Below, piece after piece: positions 22,441 through 34,762 of a stretch of 64,000 nt of DNA (its first letter is position 1; each line of letters starts with the position of its first letter). Position numbers and translations under genes: made by a program. The stretch is from positions 62,001-126,000 of the forward strand of contig JACGCK010000088.1 in assembly GCA_014925825.1 (NCBI GenBank). Direction: 5' to 3'. The notes beneath the pieces are model-generated. The model was given only the letters and a program-made list of their open reading frames with translations, ran no database searches and was not told the DNA's origin. This DNA comes from Pholiota molesta (lineage: Eukaryota; Basidiomycota; Agaricomycetes; Agaricales; Strophariaceae).

Positions 22441-24435
22441 AGCTCAACTAATATACGCTGGAACGCTGCGCCCTGCGCGCGATGGACGCGAATAGTACTC
22501 TGCCGTTTGCGTCCAAATCTTGGTCTTCCTTCTGCCTGCCCCTGCGTTTCGGGCTCCGGATGATACTTTCCCCTCGTTTTGCAGGATCGTATGGTCTGTC
22601 GCGTGTACCAACCTTGCCATTCGCGCGATGCCGGTCCTTCAGTTCGACGCCGCATCTCAGAGCATCATCAGGTATCGTCCTCTCGTCCTCCTCGTATTTT
22701 CGTGAATGCCTGTGATGTATGGTATCTTCTAACGTCAATTCAATTTGGTTTTATGCATTGCTCTCACTTACGAATGGTCCCTATTCAGCTAAATAATTGC
22801 CAGCGCCTATTTTCTACGTGCGAATCAACGTCTTCTCTTCACGCGCAACTCACTCAGATAGTTCGGTGGAGCCGTACAGTATTTGGACGATGGGAAATTC
22901 TCTTCAGCGTGGTTGTGTCGAGGCGAGTATCACCCCATTTTGATATGGATATGTAAGTAGTCTCGTTGACGTTCATGGTCAGTTCAATGCGAGCGTATTC
23001 CGCGTAAAGCTATGCTTGTATATTATCTCTGCAATGAGTATGTTCTGGTAATAATTACAGTAAGTTCCACGAACTTGGCCTCTCCAGGGGCGTGGTCGTC
23101 AGACACCATAATCTTTTCGCTACAGTCGTACAGAGTTCGGCCAGTAGACTATGAACCAACGTCTCAATGTGCTGCGCAACAAAAACCAGGGACCGAATTA
23201 TGCCTGTAATTCGTTACATTCATACGGCAACCTCGCAAAATGTCTGATCCAAATCGTCATCCTTCAAGTTAGGAAGAATTCGAAATCGAAAACGAAATGG
23301 AGTATGTGGTCGGAATAACCTTCACCTCCTCTTCCGGAGTCTGACATCGTTTTATCTAGTCCCGAGCTTCGGTCGCAAACAAAACTCCTAGATCCAGCGG
23401 TCGCTGCTTCCTAGCCGTCATACAGGGAGCCAATATCAGAGCGGAAGAGATAGGATACAGAAGAAGCCGCAAGACTCGAAGCGGAGCAATTAGTCTCAAG
23501 AGCTTTACGAAGGAATCAAGTACGAAGAGCCCAGAGTTGCAGATACCCCAATGATTACATGGAAAACGTTCATACCATGTGAAATACGAGAGAGAACGAA
23601 GGTAGGTGATCGATCGCTATGATAGTTATGTTGCGCATGTACCATCGATATCCTCAACCAATGTAGTCAAAAGAATCTTCCCTTTGTCGATTGTAGTAAC
23701 AGCACAGTAGTAAGAACAGGAAAACTCGTGAGTATATATCGCCAGATAAGAGGCAACGTGGATTCTCCGAGCGCCGGGTGGACATTGGACGCCAGCGGAA
23801 ACAAGGCCCAAGTAAGACTGGAAATGGGAGCACCAGCTGCGAGCTCCTTGATCGTCGACCGCCTTGTATAGTCGCCTTAGTTATTGTACATTATGAGTGC
23901 GGACACAGTTAGGGAAAGAGACCGCGATAGAGGGTTGTAGTCAAGTTGTAGTGGTGGAAGCAGGCAAAGCAAAGGCAAAGCTTGCGATTGATGCTGAATG
24001 TATGCTTATATAAGCAGGCTTTCGAACCGACATCGATCAGGCCTCCTCGTTCCCTTCTTCCATCCCATCCTCCAACTATCTCTTTTCCTACATGTGCATG
24101 CGTATTCACACTGTGCATCGTAGATACTCTTATCGCTTTCAATACAATCCTTTCGCGGAGATTCTTGCCTCTCAAGCCTTCGATGGACGGTCATGCACAT
24201 GCATCGCGTAGGATACAGGGCTTGCAACAACCTGGATTCGCGCTTCACAGCGCTTGTTGCTTGTACATTTCATAACGCTCTGGACCATTGCATGCTCTTG
24301 GCGGGCGCTCTGCAGTTCACCCCATCCCACTATATGAACGCTCTTGTTCCGGACCAACGAGCATCCACCTTCGCCCAGGGCCCTCTCTCATCCTCTTCCC
24401 CCGCACGCTAGTCCCTGCATGAGTAGCAAAGATTC
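22441..24435. other. No supported gene
   Basis: Only short, mutually overlapping frames on both strands; I found no domain or consistent exon chain. Confidence 0.4.
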
Positions 24436-24440
24436 GACAC

Positions 24441-26100
24441 CATGGCTACTACCTAGTACCAACGGCTTCGACGCTTCGTTGACGACAACCGACTAAACGG
24501 GCCCCGTCGCACCGCCCCGGGCCCGATGGCCGACAACGGCCAGTCTGTCGTTCACATTCCACGGTGCGTCGCCTTTCCCGGGGTCTCCATTTCTCTCTCT
24601 CGTTTCGCGCTAACGTGCCTCTCTTCCATCTCGCCGGGTCGGAACTAACAGGCTTCTGGGCCTCGCTCTGGGGTCTGCTTACACGACAAGACAAGCACCG
24701 CGCTGGCAGGGCTCAACAGCCTCCGGCCACGCTACCAATGCTCGCTCGACGGCGTCCAGCAAACCAGCATCGGCATCGCGGACAGCACTGGCCCCACGAA
24801 CCACTGCGCGACGTACGGCGACGACTCTCTCGCTGACGGCCCGCGCGTGTGCACAGTCAACATCAGACTCAGAGTGGTGAACGAGACTGGCGTGGGGGCA
24901 TTTCATTGAGTACGCACCCTCCGCCTCGCGGGTGAGCCGGGTGCTGGTCCAGCACTTCTCGCTGAATATCAACTAAGTACGGCGCAGCCTGGGCCCACTG
25001 CTGCTTCTTTCTTCTGCTGATGTGCATCCGTGGTCGCGTTCGGCGAATATCCCTGGGGTCAACATCTACTTACGCCTTCATCGGTGAGCCGCTGTTCCTT
25101 CCGCGCGACCACACCTTAACATCAACCGACGTTCAAACAGGTGGCTCAGTCGGCCGATACGCACTGGCCACGATTCAGCCCTTCCGTCCCGGATACCTCG
25201 GCGCGTGCACCTACGCCATGGACAGCGGCGCCCCGTCTTTCCACCCAGTCGGCCTGAGCAGCACGCAAAACGCGTTCTTCGTTCTTCGTTCTTCTCATCG
25301 GGACCGACCGCCTGAATCTCGGCCCACGAACGATAGCTGTCGTATACCGGCAGCGTCGACGATCCACCGCTGATCCCAGACGACCTGATCGTACAGAAGC
25401 CGCACGACGCCGTCGTTGGTAAATGGGTCGCCGATAACCGTATCTCCAACGCCCGCGATGTCGATAACGTCGGACACTACCGCCAGCACCACGAATAGCT
25501 CAACCACGCAGGCGCCTGCTTCCAATCCCGCTGCCCCAACCCAACCCAAACCAGACGACGCAGGCCGCGAACATCCCCTCCACCACGAACGAATAGTTGA
25601 ACCACGCTTCCAATCCCGCTGCAACAACCCAGCCCAGACGACGCAGGCCGCGAATATCCCCGCCCTCGTCGGCGACGCATTCCCTAGCGCGTCGCGGCGC
25701 TGTCGTCCTCCTCGCTGACCCGCCCCGCCACCTCGTGCTCTGCCTCCGCCGACGCCAAAGGCAGACGCGACGCGGCCACCACCGCCCCAGCCCATGGGGT
25801 ACGCGCCCCCGACGTCCTGCTTCGCTGGGTTCGCGGCGGAGACACGCAGTCGTTCTTCGGCCGTTTTTCGGTTACGCTGCGCACGGTATGGCGTCGTCGG
25901 TCAGATTCCAGTTTCAGAAAACCGCCCCTTGGGCTTTGGGCTCGCGCTTCGGAAGGCGCCCGACGCGCAGCAGCGCGTCGGCCTCGCATGCGCGCCTTCG
26001 TCTTTGTGTTTCACCCAGCCTCGCGGGTTGAATGGGGTGCGGAGCAGGGCGGATACGAAGGAGGCGCGGATGGGTGCGGTGGGTGGTGGTGTTTGATGTA
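24441..26100 (+). pseudogene. Relic of a fungal surface-protein gene, copy 2
   Basis: Starts ATGGCTACTACCTAG, so the second copy also carries an early stop. Recognisable remains include FVDDNR, SLDGVQQTSIGIADSTGPTN and CATYGDDSLADGPRVCTVNI near 24.73-24.87 kb, and a Ser/Thr/Pro/Asn-rich stretch near 25.42-25.63 kb such as precedes a membrane anchor in this kind of protein. Frames change several times. Same strand as, and about 3.1 kb after, the copy at 21.3 kb. GC content is higher than the surroundings. Confidence 0.45.
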
Positions 26101-26662
26101 TTGTCCATGCGCTTGATTCAGGAACTTCCTTCTTCCAACAAATCTAATTTTTTTTTTCCTTTTCCTCGCGAACTTCCTCGCGAACTTCCAGAAACTTCTG
26201 GTATGGGTCCTAGAGTGTAAGTAAGAGCATGCCGTCCAAGAATAAATCCAATTTTAAATCAGGACACTGATGAGAAGATCGACATGTACCTTGGCGAGAA
26301 GAGGTCTGCTGGCCATGGTGACGCGGTGAGATTCTCCTCGACTCGAATTCACCCAGGTCCTGCTGCATCCCTTTTTGCATGCAGGTCTTCCTTCCATTAT
26401 GCAGGTCAAATTGACCCGTCGAGAGAACAGGCATGTGGGCTGCGCCCGGAGTCCGAAACATCATCGAGCATTCCTCTGAAGATCGACGCGTTATGATGCG
26501 ACGCGCCTGCACTCGCTGGTGTATAGCTACAGCGCAAATGATAATTATCATCTCTGACTCATCCAAGCGCTCTGACTCGAACGCAGCTCTTACCGAGGTG
26601 CATCAGAGGAAGGGGGAGTTGGGATCTCGACCGCGCTGATGAGGCGGCGCAGCTGCGCGTCG

Positions 26663-26776
26663 CTGTCTTTATAATGATATGGGTGCTTGATTATATAACA
26701 TCGAACAGATAAGTAAATGCTATTGATTCTTGAATATTACTCGAAATTAGGAATTCGGACTAGCTATGTAGTCTGC
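26663..26776. repeat. Direct repeat left of the DUF1772 gene
   Basis: Shares AACAGATAAGTA, TTGAATATTACTCGAAA and TTAGGAATTCGGACTAGCTA with 28084-28196, in the same order and orientation. The two copies bracket the DUF1772 gene about 1.4 kb apart. The right copy is directly behind the stop codon, so the left copy may be the 3' flank of a lost tandem gene copy. Confidence 0.65.
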
Positions 26777-27321
26777 GCAGCCGTTGTTATCTCTGAACGA
26801 TCTAAGCGATTGTTCCAGTTCCCTCTTGCCGCTGTCCAAACCATTCCTGTAAAATTTCGGCGTGCTATCTAACGTAGGCTTCTGAGGGAGCGTACATATA
26901 TCTACAGCGGCACGGATGTGATGCGACATCACGAAATTGCAGGAAATTGATCAGGCGCCGACATATTTCAAATTCTCTGACGAATCAGTCTCGAGCTCCG
27001 TCGAGATCCATTCCACAAGGACCTGTCCGTTCAATAGGCAGGCCAGCTGACGGCGTGCTCTGTGCGAGCACGACTAAGTTATGTACGGCTTTCTGTTCAA
27101 CATCCAACCGCCTGCATCGTCTTGGAATTCAACCGAGAGCGAGCATTTCCCGTACTTATATGTAGCGCAGCTTGAGCGCAGCTGTGGCGCATCAATTGCG
27201 CATCAAAAGCGGCCGTTCTTGACCGTTCCATACATACGACGCGTGTATTACGTCATCGGATATTCTCTATGCGTGCCACCATATAAGTTGGCTCGTCGAA
27301 ATTGATAAGAACATAACCACC

Positions 27322-28035
27322 ATGTCTTCCAACCCTCTCGCGTTATTTCTCTCTAGAAGCATCGCGTCGCCGTACGCCATCACCCTCGGGCTCGGTCTGG
27401 GATCGATCTCGTTCTTCTTCTGGGGCAACCTCGCTGGACAGCCGACCGGTGCGATAGTCATTCCAGTCAACCCAGAAGTACGCAGGAAGCTGGGCATCGA
27501 TACGAGCAAGGCTGTTGAGATCTGGAAGTGGGCGTACATTCGTGGCGCAGTGAGTACACCCGTGTTACCATATCCCGTGCGTGTTTGACCTACATATCTC
27601 TCGCAACGACAGGCCTATTTCGGTGTATCTGGCGTAGCCTCGTCTCTGGCGGTGCTAGCGGCAGCCTTCCAGATACCGAAGTCGGTGCACACGGACGGAC
27701 TCAAGAGCTACCTGCTGCTTCTTTCTGGGCTGTTGCTGTCGAACGGTATATACACCGTTGCCATCAGTAAGTCTCTTTTGAGTTTCACCCTAATCAGATC
27801 AATGACGCGTGGTTTTCATGAAGTGCTCCCCACAAATAACCGCCTCAAGGCGATCGGCGATAGAATTACTCGAGAGAGGACTGCATCGGGTGATTCGGTG
27901 GCCCCGTTGACGGAAACTCAGGCGAATGAAGCGGAAGCGCTCTTCAAGAAGTGGAGGAGGATGCATCTTGTGCGCGTAACCCTTGGCGGTATCGGATGGC
28001 TCGGAACCCTTGCTGCCTATGTAACCTCGGTTTAA
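27322..28035 (+). CDS. DUF1772 family integral membrane protein
   Basis: Three exons, 27322-27549, 27613-27766 and 27824-28035, give 197 residues in frame. Hydrophobic segments lie near residues 17-36 (ITLGLGLGSISFFFWG), 80-95, 108-128 and at the C-terminus (RVTLGGIGWLGTLAAYV), fitting a four-helix membrane protein. The family signature PTNNRLKAI and the RMHLVRVTLGG block before the last helix are what I know from DUF1772, the family that includes anthrone-oxygenase-like proteins. Catalysis cannot be claimed. The start follows a TATAAG at about 27287 and has ACCATG context. No biosynthetic cluster surrounds it. It is bracketed by direct repeats. Confidence 0.75.
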
Positions 28036-28083
28036 CTAACGAGGAAGTCTTCAAGCACCTTACTTTGTAACGCTTCGTTATCG

Positions 28084-28196
28084 TTGCCTTCATATTAATA
28101 TGGCTGCTTTATTGTATACCATTAAACAGATAAGTATGTACGCTCGTGCTATTGAATATTACTCGAAAATTAGGAATTCGGACTAGCTAGTCTGAC
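28084..28196. repeat. Direct repeat right of the DUF1772 gene
   Basis: Partner of 26663-26776. Just after it, CACCTCCTTTGGTGGAAATAG is followed by a second CTTCCTTTGGTGGAAATA (about 28252-28292), a further small tandem duplication. Confidence 0.65.
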
Positions 28197-28410
28197 TGTA
28201 CAGGAATCTGGATGATAGGATCATTGCGAACACTCGTTAGACCTCCGCGGCACCTCCTTTGGTGGAAATAGCACTTCCTTTGGTGGAAATATCTGCCGCA
28301 ATCTCGAGGTTATCGCACATGGACACCTGCGTTTGCTGGACTGTTATTTTCATCTGCTGTCATCACAATCCATGGTTAGGCGCACATAGCAGAATAACTT
28401 CAACATAAGT

Positions 28411-30393
28411 TCATACCGGTATAGCGCTGTTTCTTCGTACAGAAGACCGATAACCGAAAGCATCGGGGAAGATAATGGCGACGCCCCCTCCTGAACCTGA
28501 TGCTTGGGAATGATGTCCAGTGGACTGGAGGTGTTTTCGCGTATTCAGGCTGGATAACCATGTTGCTGTAATCAGAAAATGCGGTACGTCAAGGGATATT
28601 CGGCGAAGTAGACGTACGTCGCGAGAAAAGAGTTGGCGTAGACTATCCATAAATGGCTATGAGATTTACTTGTCTTGAATTGAAATATAGAGAAGATCGC
28701 GTACGTTTGCTGATAACGAAATGCAACCCCATAAATATGAGATTGCTGGGCATTATCAACCACTAAATGAACTGGGTGAGTATAAGATAACAGCATGGAC
28801 GCTAAATTCGCTGACGCAGAGAAGTGATATAAAGGTCCCAGCGCTACAATACGATAACTACCCGTTAGCGATGGGCAATTGTAGTGAGTTTAATATTCCA
28901 CGTACCATGTTAACGAACCATTCTCGAAGGCGTATAACATCAAGGTATCAAGTATATGATTCAAACTTTAGGACACGTACGCGATCGAAAAGTTGTCAGT
29001 AAACTGTCTGCAAGAGGGATCGTCGCAGAGAGTCGGAAACGAACCTTGAATCCGCTTTGTGGCTTTTCTTCAAGTAATAGCACATGAACGTCGTTATCAG
29101 GACGTCGATGACCGCAGAGAGAGTAAGACCTATTGTGAAGGACCACTGCCCACATTGAGAACAAGATATAAGTGATCGCGCAGAGTATAGAAAGGTATCC
29201 TTCGATGTGCGCACCGTGTATTGCTGAACGAACAGAGGCAAGCTCTGCAGTTTGATCCTAAAGAAAATGAGGTGAAACGATGTCGTAGCCTGGGGAGCAG
29301 CGGATAAAGCCACTCAGTCTTCAGGCTACTTACATCGTGGCCGTTGTAACTGCATATTTCGAAGAATGGACTGAGCGGAATAACATGACTGGAAATGAAC
29401 GGGGACTTACGACAAGCGAAGCCTGATGAGGCTATTAGCAGAGTGCCATAAATGTAAAAACGATGGAATTAATGACTTACACAGGCGAGCGAAGGATAAA
29501 AATGCCTGTGGGGTTGGGTATCGATTTAAACACTGATTCAGCTTTTATAATCATCAAAAACATACTATCGATCCTGCGACGAGTAATCTCTTTTTGCTGA
29601 CTATACGAGAGCTGGGATTAGAATGTAATAAATAGCCATAATGGAGACATCATACGCCTGTAGATCCGATATACAAAGAACCTGTAGGGGAAGACGATCG
29701 CGAGAAGTTTTGAGTTTTGAAGGAAGGGGAGGTGCGGAAGTTCTGTAACTCACTGATGTACGAGGAACGTCAAAATCGCCTGCGAACACGGACGCCAACT
29801 AATCAGAAAGTGGATTCGGATAAGAAGACACGAATACTCACAGTAAAAGCTATCGTTAACTGTTGGATTGTGAACAGAGTTAATGGAAGAGATAGTATTG
29901 ATATTCACGCACCGCCATGGACCTTGATCATAAAGGCTAGATTCAGGAGGTCCAGAATATCAGGGTAGGACTTGAACGTACCATGGTATGTAGCTGATTC
30001 GGGCTACGTCGCCAAAGTGTGCTATCAAATGGTCCCAAAGCGCCGCGCTAATGAACACCATATGACAAACATCCAGAAGCCAAACGGCCGAGACCTGTTC
30101 TCCAAGACGCGCGTGCTGTTATATCCGTTATTTGCGAACATAGAAATGGCCTTGCTCACCAGTGCCTTAGTTCCTGCTGAGTCGTTGGTGTAGAATTTGA
30201 AGTACGCGAAAGTTTGAGCGGTGACGATACCAGAGAAGCTAGTGCAGATCAATATTGTCAGTGTGGAGCTGGTAGGCGCTGGTGGAGCGTATATGGATGA
30301 ACGATCGGGGCAGAAATTCGCTTACACCGCAGCAATGATCCCTCCTAGCAGCAATGCACCGAAAGTGCGCGGAACGTCGACGTGGGCAGACAT
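28411..30393 (-). CDS. DUF6534 seven-helix membrane protein, copy 1
   Basis: Fungal DUF6534 proteins are predicted seven-helix membrane proteins of unknown role. Pieces in order on the minus strand: start at 30393 (MSAHVDVPRTFGALLLGG); SGIVTAQTFAYFKFYTNDSA near 30.2 kb; VWLLDVCHMVFISAALWDH near 30.05 kb; micro-exons 29842-29859 (18 nt), 29754-29779 (26 nt) and 29656-29681 (26 nt), the last two joined reading AILTFLVHQFFVYRIY; WSFTIGLTLSAVIDVLITT near 29.1 kb; VYANSFLATLNTRK across the last intron; stop at 28411. Order and micro-exon sizes match the copy at 58-60 kb. Some mid exons between 29.2 and 29.6 kb were not resolved, so mild decay cannot be excluded. Confidence 0.65.
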
Positions 30394-30649
30394 GATAGAG
30401 ACTGAAGAAGATGCAAAGAATGTGGCGAAAGGTAGGAAGCAAAAAAGGGAAGTTGTCGAACGTGAACAACCGGCAACGGAACTAGTCGACCACTTTTTGA
30501 ATATTCGAGGCAAACAACCTGCAACCGCAGCCGAATTACGCTTAGAAAATAAACGACTTAATATCGGCGGCCTCAGCGTCGATTTGCCCGCACGGCAGCG
30601 CCCGCCGCTGCTTCTTATGGCTTGAAGGGTCGCTTGAACGTGCATATTG

Positions 30650-31450
30650 AACTAGAATGGGTAAAATAAGCTAGCGCTGAGGCTCGGCCCCATCGATGCC
30701 GTATTATTGACGTAAGAATTCCGGTTACTTCTTTCCTTCGAGTCGGTAAGTACAGTCTGAATCTTACGGCTGCTCGAAGCTGCTCGAAGGCTATGTTTTG
30801 TGCTTGAGAAGCGGGTGTTGGGAATGAGTCTAATTATCGTTAGACTATTCTGCGACAATGGCATGAAAGATTGTTGTCAACCCAGGAATACGATGCGCTG
30901 GCAAAGACAAGTGATTTTGCGGCCTTTCTGGATAGAGAAACAGTCTACACTACCTCAACCTACGACTGTTTCTTCACGGAACTCAATCTGGAAGATGTGG
31001 ATTAGTGAGCGGAGAAAGATCGGAGAAATGAGTTGGCTTGAAGATCAGCGCTAACTCAGACGACGCCCGGCTTATGTGAGGGTTCGCTTTTAGTCTCCTT
31101 GAACATCGGAATCATGTTTGTCATGGCTTCGAACAGGCTTCGAGATGCGACATGAAGAAGGAAGACCCAGATTAACCTTATGCGGAATATTATTGATAAG
31201 ATTTATGACATGAGTACATACGTTCACAATACGATTTCGATGTACAATATCAAGAACAGGCAATCAAGATCTCAATAAGAGGCGATGAAAGAGATGAAGT
31301 TGTTCACCCCCGCTCATGGATCTCGCGCCCGAGGCGCATCCTTATGGACGAGCGCATTTGAGGCGGCAAAGAAACCTCGGGGAAAGAACGGCCCCGAATC
31401 GAAGTGGTTGACGCATTCCGCATAGCGCCTGCCGTGCGTAGACTGCTGGC
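30650..31450. other. No supported gene
   Basis: Short frames only. TGCTCGAAGCTGCTCGAAG at about 30772-30790 is a small tandem repeat. Nothing recognisable. Confidence 0.4.
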
Positions 31451-31479
31451 GGAGCCGAACTTGGTCTGGGCTTGGGGTT

Positions 31480-32226
31480 ACCTGCAGCTAAATAGAGAAG
31501 ACGAATTTAGAGCGGTGGGCGCTAAGAGGCAACATAAACGTATGCAAGAGGGTAGTTCCCGAACAGAACAACACAAGTAGAGGAGAATCGGTTTCGACGC
31601 GCGAAAGGGCTTGGGCGCTTTCTCCTTCTCGACCTTTGAAGGAGCAGCACGCAGCGCACCGATTAGTTCGCTCACGTTTCCCCTTCGACAGCGACGGAAG
31701 GTTTAAGTTGAGGTTTTCTGAAGAAAGGTCAATTGGATATGGGAAAAAAAATCCGAGCTAAAAGGAAACGTACACTCGCCCCAAAATCCTCGCCTTCCCA
31801 CTGATATACGGACACATCCGTCATACAGTTGGTCAAGTTCATGGGGTTGAGATCCTAATATTCGTTGGTGAGCTTCATCGCACACTCTCTTGAATCACTA
31901 GGCAACTAAAAAGCACGAAAAAGAAGCGATCAGACCACGAAATGCTGCAGAAAAATCGACGCAGACATACTCTTTCAACGCATCCGAGTCGACGATCTTC
32001 TCCGCCTCGTGCGTCATCACCCCAACAGCGCCTCCTTATCCGCTTTCGCCGTCGCCTTGGCCTGCTGCGCCTGTCCTTTCTGGCGTCCTATCGGGGACTG
32101 CGCTCCGTATTTAATCGGAGCATGTACGCCTTCGTCGCCCGTTCCATCCGTGGTGCATGGGCTATCGTCTGCAGGTCGCTCAAGAGTGAGTGCTAAACGC
32201 TGTCGTAGAGAACGACGACAACCGCG
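31480..32226 (-). pseudogene. ISWI gene relic, larger copy
   Basis: On the minus strand this matches the 61.99-62.70 kb part of the ISWI gene, introns included. The APSKVEK block at about 31.64 kb corresponds to GPSKVEK of ISWI, followed upstream by the segment for [10 protein letters not shown] (about 31.8 kb, diverged), then the QQAKA segment at about 32.05 kb. Gene-type intron ends are kept at matching places, so this came from genomic DNA, not from an mRNA copy. The frames are full of stops. It ends in the stretch that in the parent encodes the Asp/Val-rich strand before conserved helicase motif V. Confidence 0.75.
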
Positions 32227-32270
32227 GTAGGAACCGCAAATGATACGAGATAGAGCGCAATAAAGATGGG

Positions 32271-33590
32271 CGGAGATAATGGATGGCGTCGCAGCTGAAC
32301 TCACATCGCCACCCTATTACGAGACACTAGCAAACTCGAAAGACTCTCAAAGCACAACAGCAGTGCACTCCGGAGAGATCTCTCGAGGTCGTCGTGCAAG
32401 ATTAGGGAGTGCGATGTGGGTAGAGGTAGGCTACGCGGTGACTGCAACTGGCACGAGAGAGACAGATAAGAATAGATAAAATGGGAGCGCGGGAGAGCTG
32501 GGGGGAACGGTGGATGGCATCGTAGCTGGATTCACATCGACACCACGCTTTTGGATCGTCAACGCACTCGAGACATTCTGCAAATGCAAATGCAGCAGGA
32601 ATACACTTGCGAGAAAGATCTCGAGATCGGTGGAGAATGGGGTGCGCGATGTGGGGTGGGCTAGATGGAGCGTTGCCGCAAGACGAATCAATTGCAAAAG
32701 AGGATACAAGGAGAGGACTCGAAAGTGTCCAACCGCCGAGTAAGCAGAATGGGTTGAGATGGTTTTACGAACACCAATATGGAGGCGCGAAACAGATGCG
32801 TCGCAGGCGAGTGAGATGGTATCGGTTTCATTCACGAATCAAGGACAGCACCAGTAATCGATGGAGGATCTAACCAGAGGAGAAGGGGTGGCCTGTGACC
32901 AACCGCTCGGCGGGCAAGGGCGCATCATACTTGTACTCGAAGTAATTTCCCGCTCTCTTTAATCCCTAGCCTCCAAGAAGAAAAATGGAAGCATTAGACC
33001 ACGCAACGTCCACGGAAAAATGAATGTGAGGGGGAACGTACTCCTCCGGCGAGCGCATTACCTTCGCTGCCTATGCGTCATCATCCACACACGCCCCTCC
33101 TTGATCGCCGCCGCCGTCGCATGCTGCATCTACCCTTTTTGAATATGAATCGCGGAGTGATCTTCTCTATGCCAGGCCTCTCGAGCATCATGGGCGTCGC
33201 CACTGCCCTCGTGGTAAATCGGGATACATACACCTGCTTTGCCTGTTCGATCCGGTGCTCGCGATCCATCGCCTGCAAGTCAGCCGGCGAGTTCCAGTGG
33301 TTGTGATAGAGAGCAATGATAAGAGACAGACAGTGAAAAAGATAGCGCAGCAGAGATGCGAGAAATAATGGATATCATCGTAGCTGCTTTCACGACTACC
33401 TGCAAGGGATCATATTTTCCAAGATCGAAACACTCTCGTTCGACGAAGCGTAACAGAAGCACACTCGGGAGATACGTCTCAAGCTCATGCGGCGTGCAAT
33501 TTGGAGGCGAGCTAGATGGTGTGTTTTGGCAAGACGTTTCGTGGGATCCGAGCCCTTGCAAAGAGACTACAAGGAGAGAACGGCAGAATA
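32271..33590. repeat. Local repeat in three copies around the ISWI relics
   Basis: Three similar blocks start near 32271 (GGATGGCGTCGCAGCTG), 32510 (GGATGGCATCGTAGCTG) and 33367 (GGATATCATCGTAGCTG). Each continues with CACTC-containing, GAGA-rich sequence and ends, in two of them, with a block like GCTAGATGG then a run to ACAAGGAGAG. They are 160-250 bp long and in the same orientation. The first and third directly follow an ISWI relic, so the repeat unit may have been ISWI fragment plus flank. Confidence 0.6.
33042..33300 (-). pseudogene. ISWI gene relic, smaller copy
   Basis: The minus strand reads QAMDREHRIEQAKQVYVSRF, against [20 protein letters not shown] in the ISWI gene at 62.6 kb, that is conserved helicase motif VI. 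The frame then shifts and degrades through the stretch matching [14 protein letters not shown] and the residues after it. The Gly of HRIGQ is replaced by Glu. Only about 260 bp of the parent is represented. Confidence 0.8.
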
Positions 33591-33599
33591 TCGAAGGTC

Positions 33600-34760
33600 G
33601 GTGATTGATATCGATGGATGAGTGGAAACGTCGAGCGCTGCAGAGCGCTGCGTGCTTTCAAGTCGAGTCACGCCAAAGTCACGGCGAATTCGGATGTTTC
33701 CGGATAAGTCATGTGACCAAACGCGCTCTCATTCGATCGCGTTTGCAAAATCCCCCCGTTATCTTTCTTCCTTTACCCCACCGTCTTCTCCCCCTCCCCG
33801 CTCTTTTGAATCTCTAGAGAACGTTTTTGAAGCTTATATACCACTTATCTGCGATGATGATGCCTGGCCGCGAAAAATGGTAGGATATGTGATCATGCCA
33901 ATCTTCGAGTCCCAACATCCCGACTTCAAAGCGCAATGACGGGGTTGCTATCGTGCGTCTTGGACTCTGTCAAGAGTTGAGTCTTCGTTGCGTTATTTTA
34001 TGACTTGTTGAAAGGAAATGTTCTAGAACTTATCTCGTATGCATAAGCCGGGATGATTTGTAGTTCTCAGCGGTGAGTCCAACACAAATATATGCGCATA
34101 TATTTACAATTTCCCCAATGATATGCTCGACTTATGACCGGAAGGTGCCATTTGTTTGCGGCTTGAGTCCCGCTTTTGAGCTTGAGGAGTGTGCTCGGAC
34201 CTCCCCTCCGTTCCCAAGGTATGTAACGATGTTTTTTGCACCCTCGCTTTACCGGTGACTGCTGCGTATCCCCTTGACTTCTACAGATCCAGCTAGGGTC
34301 CTCCGGACTGGCTATCTAATGGGCGACAAGCTGCGCGAATGTAGATGTCAATGAGGTACGTTCGAAGCAAAGCTGAGGTTGTCCTTATTCTCATTTTATC
34401 ACATGAAGGCTCGTTCTGCGGCGCGGTCGGTGAGAGCAGGCGTGCATTTCCATGAGTAAGATTAGGATTATGGATCGACGGACATGATGGATCATGCGTG
34501 GTGTGTAAGTGGGTATGTACGTTGGAGCAGCGACGAAGCGATGTGGGATCGACTAAAGGGTCCAAGCGGGTAACGCAAAGGGAAGGTAAAGCAAGAAGCA
34601 TGAAAGAAGATATCAGTAAAAGATGGACGAAAGCACGAAATCCACTGCGAAAAAAATACACAAAAGCAAAAACAAAATTACTAATAGATAGTCAGCACCA
34701 CCCTCACCATACCCGACGCCCAGCGTCACCCAGCTACCGGATCTCCAATGGTCGTTCATT
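33600..34760. other. No supported gene
   Basis: Short overlapping frames on both strands, none with a recognisable domain. The left part flanks the third local repeat copy. Confidence 0.4.
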
Positions 34761-34762
34761 CA

